Shown here: positions 17,754 to 27,197 of the stretch, in pieces
Layout: the number at the start of each line of letters is the position of its first letter
Numbering within the stretch: the stretch's first letter is position 1
NCBI RefSeq assembly: GCF_003046545.1
Contig: NZ_QAAA01000010.1
Coordinates: forward strand, 1 to 64,000
DNA length: 64,000 nt
Reading direction: 5' to 3'
From: Rhodovulum imhoffii
GTDB taxonomy: Bacteria > Pseudomonadota > Alphaproteobacteria > Rhodobacterales > Rhodobacteraceae
Notes under the pieces: model-generated
What the model was told of the DNA's origin: nothing
The model's input: the letters and a program-made list of their open reading frames with translations, nothing else
The model's database searches: none
Translations under genes and position numbers: made by a program

Positions 17754-18263
17754 TCAGGCCGCGCGGGAAATCAGAACCTCGCCGACCTGCTTCTGCGCAC
17801 CGGCCTCGTCCACGCCGCTGACGGCAGCGACTTCCCGGGTCAGCCGCTCCAGCGCCGCCTCATAAAGCTGGCGCTCGGAGTAGCTTTGCTCACGCTGATC
17901 GTCGGTGCGATGCAGGTCGCGCACGACCTCGGCAATCGAAATCAAGTCGCCGGAGTTGATCTTCTGCTCATATTCCTGCGCCCTGCGCGACCACATTGCG
18001 CGTTTGACCTTGGCCTTCCCCTTGAGCGTCTCCATCGCTTTCGAAACGACATCCGGCGAAGACAAGGACCGCATGCCCACTTCCGTCGCCTTGTTGGTCG
18101 GGACACGCAGGGTCATCTTGTCTTTCTCGAAAGAGATCACGAAAAGTTCCAGAGGGATACCGGCGATCTCCTGTTCCTCTATCGAAACGATCTTGCCAAC
18201 ACCATGGGCGGGATACACAACGTAATCATCCGGGCGAAACTCGGCTTTCTTGATTTTGGTCAT
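17754..18263 (-). CDS. carD: CarD family transcription regulator
   Basis: 169 residues. The N-terminal Tudor-like RNA polymerase interaction domain (FRPDDYVVYPAHGVGKIVSIE) is followed by a helical DNA-contacting domain (WSRRAQEYEQKINSGDLISIAEVVRDL). In other bacteria, including Rhodobacter, CarD binds the RNA polymerase beta subunit and stabilises open complexes at rRNA and housekeeping promoters lacking a T at -7. It is transcribed alone with its own terminator. The 282-base region upstream up to fdxA is its likely promoter region. Confidence 0.93.
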   Translation of the reverse strand: MTKIKKAEFRPDDYVVYPAHGVGKIVSIEEQEIAGIPLELFVISFEKDKMTLRVPTNKATEVGMRSLSSPDVVSKAMETLKGKAKVKRAMWSRRAQEYEQKINSGDLISIAEVVRDLHRTDDQREQSYSERQLYEAALERLTREVAAVSGVDEAGAQKQVGEVLISRAA

Positions 18264-18545
18264 CTAGTCTTCCTCGCAAAGACCCTTCAGAATTCTGCGA
18301 CACTCCCCGCGTCCGGAAAGGGGCACCTCCGGCGAACACAGAAGATTCTGGCGCGAAAAAACCACAACGCAGGTACGTAATCTGCGCGTGGCATCGGTAT
18401 GGGTCGGCCATATACGAAGAAAATATAACAGATTTTTTCCCGAAGTGGAAGAACCCCTGCACGAAAGCGCGCTCAACATATTGACCGCTTTGGGAAAAAC
18501 GATCCGCGCCGCTCCCGCGGAACGTCACGGCAAGGCGAATCAGGT

Positions 18546-18884
18546 TCAGCCACCCTCGCCCGGCGCCTCGGAAAAATACTTGTCCCGTTTTCCGGTTTCT
18601 CCGTCACGATCCTGCGCTTCGGGCAACGGATCCTTGCGGGTCACGATAACCGGCCAGATCTCGGCATATTTGCGGTTGAACTCCACCCAGGCATCCATAT
18701 CCGGCTCCGTATCGGGGCGGATGGCATCTGCGGGGCATTCGGGTTCGCACACGCCGCAGTCGATACACTCATCGGGGTGAATGACCAGCATGTTCTCGCC
18801 CTCATAGAAGCAATCGACCGGGCAGACCTCGACGCAGTCGGTGTATTTGCAGGCAATACAGTTGTCGGTGACGACATAGGTCAT
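18546..18884 (-). CDS. fdxA: 7Fe ferredoxin ([3Fe-4S][4Fe-4S]), FdxA type
   Basis: 112 residues. The first 55 hold [17 protein letters not shown] and [12 protein letters not shown]. The spacing between the first and third cysteines fits a [3Fe-4S] plus [4Fe-4S] cluster pair as in Azotobacter FdI and Rhodobacter FdII. A C-terminal extension (WPVITRK-like region onwards) is usual for the type. It is a low-potential electron carrier in the cytoplasm; the partner is unknown. ATG 18884 gives the standard MTYVVTDNC start. It follows the S4 protein and helicase on the same strand, so is probably co-transcribed with them. Confidence 0.93.
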   Translation of the reverse strand: MTYVVTDNCIACKYTDCVEVCPVDCFYEGENMLVIHPDECIDCGVCEPECPADAIRPDTEPDMDAWVEFNRKYAEIWPVIVTRKDPLPEAQDRDGETGKRDKYFSEAPGEGG

Positions 18885-18936
18885 GTGCAGACTCTCTCTT
18901 CTCGGATTGCAGGTGTTGCTAGAACAGCCGGGCCGA

Positions 18937-19302
18937 TCATTCAAGCCGGGCTTTTCCGGTTTGCTCCATCCTGCGTCGATCTTTCTTTGTCGGGCGCCCT
19001 CCTCCATCGTAGCGCGGCACGGAAGGCGATGTCTCTTGAGCCGTGGTCAGATCTTCGTAAAGCATCCTGGCCTCGGGGGACGGACCACGCCGCTCCCCCA
19101 AGGCCAAAACGCGTACGACACGTATCACCCGACCTTGGGGAAAGGTCAACGTATCCCCCACCCCCACACGATGTGCGGGCTTGTCCGTTCTGACGGAATT
19201 GACGCGCATGTGACCCCGGGAAACGGCCTTGGCCGACAGGCTGCGGCTCTTGAAAAAACGAGCCTGCCACAGCCATTTGTCCAACCGCACCCGGACGTCC
19301 AA
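18937..19302 (-). CDS. S4-domain RNA-binding protein, Hsp15 (HslR)-like
   Basis: 121 residues. The S4 domain starts at once ([20 protein letters not shown], then the RGHMRVN turn). The C terminus is basic and hydrophilic ([19 protein letters not shown]). Hsp15 recycles stalled 50S subunits carrying peptidyl-tRNA in E. coli; here the role is inferred. The start is TTG at 19302: the helicase TAA lies in the same frame one codon earlier, so no upstream start is possible. The AAAAAAGGG at the helicase 3' end serves as ribosome site. Confidence 0.88.
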   Translation of the reverse strand: MDVRVRLDKWLWQARFFKSRSLSAKAVSRGHMRVNSVRTDKPAHRVGVGDTLTFPQGRVIRVVRVLALGERRGPSPEARMLYEDLTTAQETSPSVPRYDGGGRPTKKDRRRMEQTGKARLE

Positions 19303-19305
19303 GCC

Positions 19306-22056
19306 TTACCCTTTTTTACGCAACCCCATCAGGGCCGCAGCAAAAGGATTATCCGGGTCGATCGGCTTTTCCCGGCGCGGAGGGCGTGCCTCGAAGGTCT
19401 TGGCCTTGTCCCGCGAAGGAGGTCTTTTCCCCTGCGGCTTGGGTTTGCCCTTGCGGCCCTTGCCGTCATCGCGCGGACGCTGGCCTCCTCCCCGGCGACG
19501 GGGCGCCCAGGTGAAGGTATAGAAGACCTCGTCCTGCACTTCGGCCGGGTCGGCGACTTCGGCGGGCACGGCCGTCTCGGTCGCGGCCTCCGCCGGCGTT
19601 TCGCCGGGCACGGACGGCAAGGGCGTTTGGGTCTCCGTTTCGCCCGCCACGTCTCCGGCGGGGGGATCCGGCACGACGCACGGCTTGGGGCGCTCCCCCC
19701 GCTCGGCCTTGTAGCCAAGCCCCTGCATCAGGTCGGCGAACTGTTCCAGTGTCATGCCGGTGATCGACAGCATGTCGGGCTTAGCCTCAAACCCAGCCCG
19801 GCTGTCTTCCGCACGCAGCAGATCGGCCAGGCGTTCCAGCATGTCGATACGGATAGCCCGCGCGCCCGCTTCACGATACCCGGACAAGGTCACGCATCCC
19901 TCGGGCACCCCTTCGATCATGGGAATGGTCACAAGACCCGCCGGTGGCGCTTCGGGAAATTCCTGGAGATCTTTTGAAAGCGACCAGAGCACCAGCCGCA
20001 GCCGGGTCGGCGCCGGTTTAAGCAAAAGCGGCATGAAAACCGTGAACTGCCCAAAGCGGATACCATGCTTGCGCAGGGCGCCACGGGCATCCTGGTCCAG
20101 CTCCTTTACCTCGGCGGCGACGCGATCGCGCGGAATGATCCCGAAATTTTCCACCATGCGGAAGGCAAAGCCGCGGGCGAGGCCGGTCAGAGTCTCGTCC
20201 TTCTGAAGACCGACAAGCGGCTCAAACAGGGTCGCGACACGGCGATCCATGAAGTGCTGCAACCGGCGCTGTACCTTTTCGGCCACGTCCGCCCCGGCCT
20301 CTTCATCAACGAAGGCCTTGACAACGGGCCGAAGCGGATCCGCCCCGGCAGTCAGTTTGCCAACGGCATTCTCGCCCCACATGAGGCCACCCTGCTCGGT
20401 GAAATCCAGTTCCGTGTCGGGGGCGTTGTAGAACCTGTCCGCGCGCAGGTGAAACTCCGGCGCAAGCGCGGCGATACTGGCCTGTCGCAGGGTCTTGGCC
20501 TCCTCGGCGCCGGCGCTGGCATCCTGGCGGAAGCGGAACCCCTCCAGACGGCCGACGAATTGTCCTTCGACCGTCACTTCACCCTTGTCGTTCACCTCGG
20601 CCACAAGGCCCTCCTTCTGTTTCAACCTGCGCAACAGAACCGAAGTGCGCCGGTCAACAAATCGTTTTGTCAGCGCCGCGTGCAACGCATCGGACAAGCG
20701 GTCTTCTACCGCGCGGGTCTCGCCGCGCCAATGAGATTCATCGCCAACCCAACCCGTGCGCTGTGCGACATATGTCCAGGTCCGGATATAGGCCAAACGT
20801 TTCGACAGTATGTCAATGTCGCCATCTGTCCGGTCGATCCGGTGCACCTGCCGGGCCAGCCAGTCGTCGGGCACCTGGCCCGGCCCGCTGAGAAAGCCGA
20901 AGATCCGCGCCAAAAGCCCCGCGTGCTCTGCCGCGGAAACCCCGCGGAAATCCGGGATTCGACAAACATCCCAAAGCATTTGCACCGCACGCGGCCCCGT
21001 CACGCATGCGCGGATCTCCGCCATCGCGGCAAGAGATTTGAGTGCGGTCAGGTCATCGGCTTCACGCACGCGGGTCAGCCATTCGCCCTCCGCCGGTGCC
21101 TCCAGCGTGGCAATCAGCCGCTCAGGGCTGGCAAAATCCAGCCGCGCATTCCGCCATTGCAGCCGACTCAGGGGGGCGAAGCGATGGGTCATGATGGCCT
21201 CCGCCAGGCTGTCCTCCATCGGCGGGGCCGCGCCGGTGACACCAAAGCTGCCCGGCGCGGTATGTCGTCCGGCACGACCGGCAATCTGCCCTATCTCATG
21301 CGGAAACAGGGGGCGCATGCGGCGACCGTCGAATTTGGTCAGCGACGAGAACGCGACATGCCGGATATCGAGGTTCAGCCCCATCCCGATGGCATCGGTG
21401 GCGACGAGGTAATCGACATCCCCGTTCTGGTACAATGCCACTTGCGCATTCCGCGTCCGCGGGCTCAGCGCGCCCATCACAACCGCACAGCCACCCTTTT
21501 GCCGGCGGATGAGTTCCGCCATGGCGTAGACGCCATCGCCCGAAAACCCCACGACAGCCGAGCGTGCCGGCATCCGGCTGATTTTCTTCGACCCGCCATA
21601 GACGAGTTCCGAGAATCTTTCCCGCCGCACGAACACCACACCCGGAACCAGCGCGGCGATGGCCGCGCGCATGGTATCGGCACCTAGAAACAAGGTCTCG
21701 TGCCGGCCGCGGGCATTGAGAAGCCTGTCGGTAAAGACATGGCCGCGCTCCGGATCGCCGCAAAGCTGAATCTCATCCACGGCCAGAAAATCCGCCCCTG
21801 TGCCGACAGGCATCGCCTCAACGGTGCAAACCCAGTACTGCGTACGGGGCGGCACGATGCGTTCCTCTCCGGTCACCAGCGCCACCACCGATGGCCCGCG
21901 CAGGCGGACGATCTTGTCATAAACCTCCCGCGCCAGCAGCCGCAGTGGCAAACCGATCACACCGGTACGACAGGCCAGCATCCGGTCGATCGCGTAATGG
22001 GTCTTGCCGGTGTTGGTCGGCCCCAGGACCGCGGCGATCCGCCCGTTCCGTTGCAT
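19306..22056 (-). CDS. SUV3-like DExD/H-box RNA helicase
   Basis: 916 residues. Motif I is GPTNTGKT (12-19), motif II DEIQ (94-97), and motif VI QIAGRAGR (257-264) follows VATDAIGMGLNLD. The DEIQ box and overall order match the SUV3/MGPS helicases of mitochondria and alphaproteobacteria. The SUV3 C-terminal helical region follows. The last 150 residues are low complexity: acidic and Pro/Ala-rich, then Arg/Lys/Gly-rich (RRRGGGQRPRDDGKGRKGKP), a plausible RNA-binding tail. It probably unwinds RNA in decay or ribosome assembly. It is coupled with the S4 gene (3 bases apart). Confidence 0.9.
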   Translation of the reverse strand: MQRNGRIAAVLGPTNTGKTHYAIDRMLACRTGVIGLPLRLLAREVYDKIVRLRGPSVVALVTGEERIVPPRTQYWVCTVEAMPVGTGADFLAVDEIQLCGDPERGHVFTDRLLNARGRHETLFLGADTMRAAIAALVPGVVFVRRERFSELVYGGSKKISRMPARSAVVGFSGDGVYAMAELIRRQKGGCAVVMGALSPRTRNAQVALYQNGDVDYLVATDAIGMGLNLDIRHVAFSSLTKFDGRRMRPLFPHEIGQIAGRAGRHTAPGSFGVTGAAPPMEDSLAEAIMTHRFAPLSRLQWRNARLDFASPERLIATLEAPAEGEWLTRVREADDLTALKSLAAMAEIRACVTGPRAVQMLWDVCRIPDFRGVSAAEHAGLLARIFGFLSGPGQVPDDWLARQVHRIDRTDGDIDILSKRLAYIRTWTYVAQRTGWVGDESHWRGETRAVEDRLSDALHAALTKRFVDRRTSVLLRRLKQKEGLVAEVNDKGEVTVEGQFVGRLEGFRFRQDASAGAEEAKTLRQASIAALAPEFHLRADRFYNAPDTELDFTEQGGLMWGENAVGKLTAGADPLRPVVKAFVDEEAGADVAEKVQRRLQHFMDRRVATLFEPLVGLQKDETLTGLARGFAFRMVENFGIIPRDRVAAEVKELDQDARGALRKHGIRFGQFTVFMPLLLKPAPTRLRLVLWSLSKDLQEFPEAPPAGLVTIPMIEGVPEGCVTLSGYREAGARAIRIDMLERLADLLRAEDSRAGFEAKPDMLSITGMTLEQFADLMQGLGYKAERGERPKPCVVPDPPAGDVAGETETQTPLPSVPGETPAEAATETAVPAEVADPAEVQDEVFYTFTWAPRRRGGGQRPRDDGKGRKGKPKPQGKRPPSRDKAKTFEARPPRREKPIDPDNPFAAALMGLRKKG

Positions 22057-22077
22057 TTCCGCCCCTCGCCCGCGTCC

Positions 22078-22629
22078 TCAAAGCGGCAGGCCGGAAAGCT
22101 CTCTTTCCAGCCGCGCCACGGCGGCTTCTAGATCAGGATCGTGGGGATGTATAGCACGCGCGGCGCGAAACACCTCCAGCGCACGGGCGGTCTGGCCCGT
22201 TTCCTCCAGAATCGCCGCAAGCCCGGACAGCGCCCCGAAATGCCGGGGGTTGAGCGTCAGGCTTCGGTGCAGGTCGGCCATCGCCGGGCCGTAATACCCG
22301 GCCCGATACCAGGCCAGCGCACGGGCGTTGAAACCCTCGGCGAAATCCGGGGCATGGTCTGTCAGGGCGCTCAAATGCGCCAGCGCGGCCTGGGTGTCGC
22401 CCGCTTCCAGCGCGCTTCGGCCCCGGGTCAGCAACAGATCCATCGCCGGGGACCCGGACGCCCTCCAGCGGTCGCGAATCCGGGCCTCGACCTGCCGCCA
22501 GTTGGGAAGGTCCGGACGGGCGAGTTCCTCCATCAGTTCTTCAAGCGGAACCGCACCCGCCGGTCCGCCCAGCCCCGACGCCAGCACTGCCGCAAGGGCA
22601 CGATTGAGATGACTCGCCCAAATCCTCAT
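22078..22629 (-). CDS. Secreted TPR-repeat protein
   Basis: 183 residues from ATG 22629, which gives a signal-peptide-like N terminus (HLNRALAAVLASGLGGPAGA). The mature part carries three TPR-like helix pairs (ALEAGDTQAALAHLSALTDHAPDF; FNARALAWYRAGYYGPAMAD; ALSGLAAILEETGQTARALE). TPRs mediate protein binding; the partner is unknown. The frame is open far upstream, but that stretch is antisense to the hydrolase gene and is rejected. It ends 22 bases before the helicase start on the same strand, so probably one operon. Confidence 0.85.
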   Translation of the reverse strand: MRIWASHLNRALAAVLASGLGGPAGAVPLEELMEELARPDLPNWRQVEARIRDRWRASGSPAMDLLLTRGRSALEAGDTQAALAHLSALTDHAPDFAEGFNARALAWYRAGYYGPAMADLHRSLTLNPRHFGALSGLAAILEETGQTARALEVFRAARAIHPHDPDLEAAVARLERELSGLPL

Positions 22630-22686
22630 AACACACGTATAGTAACCCGGAATCGGGCAAAGTCTAAACCCCAGGAAGGAGCGCCC

Positions 22687-22980
22687 ATGAGCGAGGTAAT
22701 CGAGAAGGCCGTCGAGGCCCTGAACGCAAAGATGGAAGGTGGGTTCGACGGTCTCGCCAAGTTCGTCATCAGCGGCGAAGGCGCCGTGATCATTGATGAA
22801 AACGGGGCCCGTGCAGCGACCGGGGACGACCCGGCCGATGTGACCCTGACCGCCGACACGGACACGTTCCGCGGCATGCTGGACGGCGACGTGAACCCGA
22901 CTTCGGCCTTCATGACCGGCAAGCTCTCGGTCGATGGCGACATGGGGCTGGCAATGAAGCTGGGCGCGGCGCTGGGATGA
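22687..22980 (+). CDS. SCP2 sterol-binding domain protein
   Basis: 97 residues, a single SCP2-like domain: helical N terminus (EVIEKAVEALNAKME), a GEGAVIIDENGARAA strand pair, and VTLTADTDTFRGMLDGDVNP followed by MTGKLSVDGDMGLAMKLG, the SCP2 hallmark. Bacterial single-domain members probably carry lipids or acyl chains. AGGAAGGAG precedes the ATG. The stop abuts the ATG of the downstream hydrolase, so both are coupled and may act on lipids together (inference). Confidence 0.88.
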   Translation: MSEVIEKAVEALNAKMEGGFDGLAKFVISGEGAVIIDENGARAATGDDPADVTLTADTDTFRGMLDGDVNPTSAFMTGKLSVDGDMGLAMKLGAALG

Positions 22981-23910
22981 ATGGAGCCCGCGCCGCTTCA
23001 TAGCCTGGCCAACGGCCCCGAAAGCGGCGCGGCCTTCTGGTTGCGGGCCCAAGACGACGTACGCCTGCGCATGGCGTACTGGCCCGGCGGCGCAAAAGGT
23101 ACGGTACTGCTGTTTCCCGGCCGCACCGAATATATTGAAAAATACGGACCCGCCGCGCTGGAGCTTGGCGCGCGCGGGTTTTCCACCGTCACCCTCGACT
23201 GGCGCGGGCAGGGTCTGGCGGACCGATTGTTGCCGAACGGGACGGTCGGCCATGTCGAGAGCTTTGCAGATTATCAGCGCGACGTCACCGCCCTGATGGA
23301 CGCGGTGGCGGATCTCGGCATCGGCCAGCCCCTGTTTCTGCTGGCCCACTCGATGGGCGGGGCGATCGGGCTGCGGGCCCTCACGACCGGGCTGCCTGTT
23401 CGGGCCGCGACCTTCAGCGCGCCGATGTGGGACATCCGCTTCCCACCCTTCCTGTGGCCAGTCGCATGGGGGTTGAGCGCAGGCAGCCGGGCGCTGGGAC
23501 TTGGCGCACGCTTTGCGCCCGGCACGGCGGGGGAAAGCTATGTCACGGACATTGCCTTCGATGACAACGCCCTCACCAACGACCCGGATATGTATGCGTG
23601 GCTGCGCAGCCATATCCGCGACTGCCCGGAGCTGGCCCTGGCCGGGCCCAGCCTCGGCTGGCTGCACGAGGCCCTGCGCGAGGGGCGGGCGCTGTCCCGC
23701 CTGCCCTCTCCAGGTCTGCCCGCGCTGACGTTTCTTGGCGGCGCGGAAACCATTGTCAGCCCTGGCGCAATCCGCAACCGCATGCGCCGCTGGCCCGGCG
23801 GGCGGCTCCATTTCCTGCCCGGCGTCAAGCACGAGCCGATGATGGACACGCCCGCCACCCGTGCGACGGTGTTCGACGAAACGGCCGCCCTGTTCGGCGC
23901 CCAGACCTGA
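22981..23910 (+). CDS. Alpha/beta hydrolase, lysophospholipase (PldB)-like
   Basis: 309 residues. The alpha/beta hydrolase core has an early strand VLLFPGRTEYIEKYG, DWRGQG and the nucleophile elbow AHSMGG with Ser124; a catalytic His is likely in VKHEPMMD. The Hydrolase_4 (serine aminopeptidase S33) pattern fits lysophospholipase L2 or monoacylglycerol lipase. No signal peptide is seen, so it is cytoplasmic or peripheral. It starts directly after the SCP2 stop. The substrate is inferred from family only. Confidence 0.87.
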   Translation: MEPAPLHSLANGPESGAAFWLRAQDDVRLRMAYWPGGAKGTVLLFPGRTEYIEKYGPAALELGARGFSTVTLDWRGQGLADRLLPNGTVGHVESFADYQRDVTALMDAVADLGIGQPLFLLAHSMGGAIGLRALTTGLPVRAATFSAPMWDIRFPPFLWPVAWGLSAGSRALGLGARFAPGTAGESYVTDIAFDDNALTNDPDMYAWLRSHIRDCPELALAGPSLGWLHEALREGRALSRLPSPGLPALTFLGGAETIVSPGAIRNRMRRWPGGRLHFLPGVKHEPMMDTPATRATVFDETAALFGAQT

Positions 23911-23980
23911 CCCCGGAACACGCCTTGCGGCGCTGCCGCCCTGCCCCATATTTGTGGGGAACAGTAAAAAGAGGTTTCCC

Positions 23981-25801
23981 ATGCGTTTCACCCCCCCGAT
24001 GCCCGTCTTCGATGCCAACGCCGGTTCCGGGGGGCTGGGCGATTTGCCCGAATGGGATCTGAGCGATCTTTACACCGCCCCCGATGCCCCCGAACTGACC
24101 CGCGACATGGCATGGCTGGAAACCGCCTGCGCCAGCTTCGCAGCCGATTACGAGGGCAAGCTGAAAACCCTCGACGCGGCGGCAATGCTGGACTGCGTGC
24201 ATCGCTACGAACGGATCGACGTGGTTGCCGGGCGCATCATGTCCTTCGCGGGGCTGCGCTACTACCAGAACACCACCGACGCCGGGCGCGCCAAGTTCCT
24301 CTCCGACTGCCAGGACAAGATTACCGCCCATACCACGCCGCTGGTGTTCTTCAGTCTCGAAATCAACCGCCTGCCCGACGATCACTTGACCGCGCTGTTC
24401 ACCGCCAGCACGGAGCTGGCGCGTTACAGACCGGTCTTCGAGCGCATGCGCGCCATGCGCCCCTATCAGCTTTCGGACGAACTGGAGAAATTCCTGCACG
24501 ATCAATCGGTCGTCGGCGCCTCGGCGTGGAACAAGCTGTTCGACGAAACCATCGCGGGGCTGAGTTTCGATGTGCACGGGGAGGATCTGAACCTCGAAGG
24601 CACGCTGAACCTGCTGACCGACCATGACCGCGCGCATCGGGAAACCGCCGCCCGTGAACTGGCCCGCGTCTTCGGTGAAAACGTCAAGACCTTCGCCCGC
24701 GTTCACAACACGCTGGCCAAGGAGAAGGAAATCGAAGACCGCTGGCGTGGCATGCCAACCCCGCAAACGAGCCGCCATCTGTCCAACCACGTGGAGCCCG
24801 AAGTCGTCGAAGCCCTGCGCAACGCCGTGGTCGCCGCCTATCCCCGCCTGTCCCACCGCTACTACGCGCTGAAAGCCCGCTGGCTGGGGCTGGACAAACT
24901 GGAAATCTGGGATCGCAACGCCCCCCTGCCCATCGAACCCGCGAAAACCGTGGATTGGGATGGCGCGAAACAGACCGTTCTGGAGGCTTATGCCGGGTTT
25001 TCCCCCCGAATGGCCGAAATTGCCGCACCATTCTTCGACAAGGGCTGGATCGATGCCGCTGTAAAGCCCGGCAAAGCCCCTGGCGCCTTCGCCCACCCCA
25101 CGGTCACCGAAGTACACCCCTACGTGATGCTCAACTACCTGGGCAAGCCGCGGGACGTGATGACCCTGGCCCATGAACTGGGCCATGGTGTACACCAGGT
25201 TCTGGCCGCCGGTCAGGGGGAACTGCTTTCCTCCACGCCGCTGACGCTGGCTGAAACCGCCAGCGTATTCGGCGAGATGCTGACCTTCCGAAAGCTGCTG
25301 GACGGTGCACGCACCCCGCAGGAGCGCAAGACCCTGCTGGCCGGCAAGGTGGAGGACATGATCAACACCGTCGTTCGACAGATCGCCTTTTACGACTTCG
25401 AGTGTAAACTGCACGAGGCCCGGCGCGGCGGAGAACTCACCCCCGAGAACATCAACGCCCTGTGGATGAGCGTGCAGGCCGAAAGCCTTGGCCCGGTCTT
25501 CAACTTCATGGACGGGTACGAAACATTCTGGGCCTACATTCCGCACTTCGTGCACTCACCCTTCTACGTTTATGCTTATGCTTTCGGCGATGGGTTGGTG
25601 AACGCGCTTTACGCCGTTTACCGGGAACAGGGCGAAGGTTTTCAGGACAAGTATTTCGAGATGCTCCGGGCGGGGGGATCAAAGCACCACAAGGCGCTTC
25701 TGGAACCCTTCGGCCTTGATGCCAGCGACCCGGCCTTCTGGGACAAGGGGCTGGGCATGATTGCCTCGATGATAGACGAGCTTGAAGCCCTGGAAAGCTG
25801 A
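23981..25801 (+). CDS. M3 family oligoendopeptidase (PepF type)
   Basis: 606 residues from ATG 23981, preceded by AAAGAGG. The zinc site is TLAHELGHGVHQ (HExxH) with the downstream glutamate in TPLTLAETASVFGEM. The N-terminal helical domain (PEWDLSDLYTAPDAPEL) is typical of the PepF/M3B oligoendopeptidase clade. It hydrolyses short cytoplasmic peptides and could process peptides taken up by importers such as the Dpp system in this window, although that link is speculative. A perfect 10-bp hairpin follows the stop. Confidence 0.92.
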   Translation: MRFTPPMPVFDANAGSGGLGDLPEWDLSDLYTAPDAPELTRDMAWLETACASFAADYEGKLKTLDAAAMLDCVHRYERIDVVAGRIMSFAGLRYYQNTTDAGRAKFLSDCQDKITAHTTPLVFFSLEINRLPDDHLTALFTASTELARYRPVFERMRAMRPYQLSDELEKFLHDQSVVGASAWNKLFDETIAGLSFDVHGEDLNLEGTLNLLTDHDRAHRETAARELARVFGENVKTFARVHNTLAKEKEIEDRWRGMPTPQTSRHLSNHVEPEVVEALRNAVVAAYPRLSHRYYALKARWLGLDKLEIWDRNAPLPIEPAKTVDWDGAKQTVLEAYAGFSPRMAEIAAPFFDKGWIDAAVKPGKAPGAFAHPTVTEVHPYVMLNYLGKPRDVMTLAHELGHGVHQVLAAGQGELLSSTPLTLAETASVFGEMLTFRKLLDGARTPQERKTLLAGKVEDMINTVVRQIAFYDFECKLHEARRGGELTPENINALWMSVQAESLGPVFNFMDGYETFWAYIPHFVHSPFYVYAYAFGDGLVNALYAVYREQGEGFQDKYFEMLRAGGSKHHKALLEPFGLDASDPAFWDKGLGMIASMIDELEALES

Positions 25802-25808
25802 AACAGGC

Positions 25809-25832
25809 CTGCTGCCCCGCAAGGGGCAGCAG
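25809..25832. terminator. Hairpin between convergent pepF-type and DUF4389 genes
   Basis: CTGCTGCCCC (25809-25818) pairs perfectly with GGGGCAGCAG (25823-25832) around GCAA, a stable tetraloop. It lies between two convergent stops. No T tract on the plus strand; a short T run follows on the minus strand. Confidence 0.7.
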
Positions 25833-25842
25833 CGCGGTCCTG

Positions 25843-26151
25843 CTATTTCCACTCACTCCAGGGGAAAGGCTTTTCCTCACCGGAGACGGCCTGGAAACGG
25901 GCATTCATGGCCATCCAGTTCCCAAGTTTTTCGCCGAAATCGGCGATGTTCTCGTTGTGCTTGCGCGTAAACAGCATCCACGCGAACTGCAACACGGCCG
26001 TAATGACCAGCAGCGTCTGGGCCACGGAGAACAGGATCAACAGGACAAGCATCCAAAGCCCCCGGAACCAGACTGCCTTGCGCGGGTCCCGGCCCTCGGC
26101 AGACTGGGGTTGCGGAGTGGGTTGAGATTGGTCGTTGGTTACGTCGGACAT
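25843..26151 (-). CDS. DUF4389 family membrane protein
   Basis: 102 residues from ATG 26151 (AGAGGTG ribosome site). A polar Gln/Pro-rich N terminus leads to FRGLWMLVLLILFSVAQTLL and VITAVLQFAWMLF, two adjacent hydrophobic stretches. After them come TRKHNENIADFGEKLGNW, the DUF4389 signature, and a short cytoplasmic tail. The function of the family is not known. It sits between the M3 peptidase (convergent) and rpoH on the same strand with a 119-base gap. Confidence 0.8.
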   Translation of the reverse strand: MSDVTNDQSQPTPQPQSAEGRDPRKAVWFRGLWMLVLLILFSVAQTLLVITAVLQFAWMLFTRKHNENIADFGEKLGNWMAMNARFQAVSGEEKPFPWSEWK

Positions 26152-26270
26152 CTTGCACCTCTCTGGCAAAGCCGGACATTCCGGCCTGGCTATGCTACCT
26201 CAGATGGAAGTCGGAGCGCACGGATACAACCCTTCGGGTCCATGTGTCACGCCTGCGGGAAAGGTCTGCA

Positions 26271-27164
26271 TTATCCGGCCAAAAGCCCGCGCTCACGCGC
26301 GATGTCCTTCATCCGCTTTTGCAACTTTTCAAAGGCGCGCACCTCGATCTGGCGGATTCGTTCCCGGCTGACGTCATAGACGCCGGACAGGTCTTCCAAT
26401 GTCACCGGATTTTCCTTCAGGCGGCGCTGCATCAGAATGTCCTTCTCACGATCGTTGAGCACATCCATCGCCTCCATCAGCATCTCGCGGCGGTTTTGCA
26501 ACTCGTCCTGCTCGGCATAGGCGCGGGCCGGGTCGGCGGTTTCGTCCTCCAGCCAGTCCTGCCACTGGGCGGCACTGTCGTCGTCGCTGCCGATCGTGGC
26601 GTTGAGCGACGCATCCCCCCCGCTGAGCCGGCGGTTCATGGCGATGACCTCATCCTCGGAGACGTTCAGATCATGGGCGATCCGGCGCACGTTTTCCGGG
26701 CGCAGGTCGCCATCCTCCAATGCACCGATCCGGGCCTTGGCCTTGCGCAGATTGAAGAACAGCTTCTTTTGCGCGCTGGTGGTGCCCAGTTTCACAAGGC
26801 TCCAGGACCGCAGGATATATTCCTGGATGCTGGCGCGAATCCACCACATCGCGTAGGTCGCAAGGCGAAAGCCTTTTTCCGGGTCGAACCGCTTGACCGC
26901 CTGCATCAGGCCGACATTGGCCTCGGAGATAACCTCCCCCTGGGGCAGGCCATAGCCGCGATAGCCCATGGCAATTTTCGCCGCCAGCCGCAGATGCGAC
27001 GTGACCAGGCGGTGCGCCGCCTCGGTATCCTGATGATCCACCCACCGCTTGGCCAGCATGTATTCTTCCTCCGGCTCCAGAAGCGGGAATTTGCGAATCT
27101 CCTGCAAGTACCGATTGAGACCCTGTTCCGGAGACGGGGCGGGAAGATTGGCGTAGCTGTTCAT
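26271..27164 (-). CDS. rpoH: RNA polymerase heat-shock sigma factor RpoH
   Basis: 297 residues from ATG 27164, the normal RpoH length. Region 2 includes DPEKGFRLATYAMWWIRASI. The RpoH box is QKKLFFNLR (132-140), diagnostic for sigma-32. Region 4 has EDLSGVYDVSRERIRQIE, the DNA-binding helix. It directs polymerase to heat-shock promoters. Rhodobacterales often carry two RpoH paralogues and the sequence read here does not show which one this is. A GTG at 27185 is a weaker start. A promoter that fits both sigma-70 and sigma-32 consensus lies just upstream. Confidence 0.95.
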   Translation of the reverse strand: MNSYANLPAPSPEQGLNRYLQEIRKFPLLEPEEEYMLAKRWVDHQDTEAAHRLVTSHLRLAAKIAMGYRGYGLPQGEVISEANVGLMQAVKRFDPEKGFRLATYAMWWIRASIQEYILRSWSLVKLGTTSAQKKLFFNLRKAKARIGALEDGDLRPENVRRIAHDLNVSEDEVIAMNRRLSGGDASLNATIGSDDDSAAQWQDWLEDETADPARAYAEQDELQNRREMLMEAMDVLNDREKDILMQRRLKENPVTLEDLSGVYDVSRERIRQIEVRAFEKLQKRMKDIARERGLLAG

Positions 27165-27197
27165 AAACGTTCCGATATGCTCCACTGTTTTGGTCAG

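Noticed and set aside
20065-21687. A 540-codon plus-strand frame opposite the helicase
   Set aside because: The helicase on the other strand has all expected motifs; this frame has none.
22630-24018. Upstream extension of the TPR protein frame
   Set aside because: It runs antisense through the SCP2 and hydrolase genes; ATG 22629 gives a signal peptide.
23825-25555. A 576-codon minus-strand open frame opposite the M3 peptidase
   Set aside because: Shadow of the real peptidase gene, which has the HELGH zinc motif and a ribosome site.
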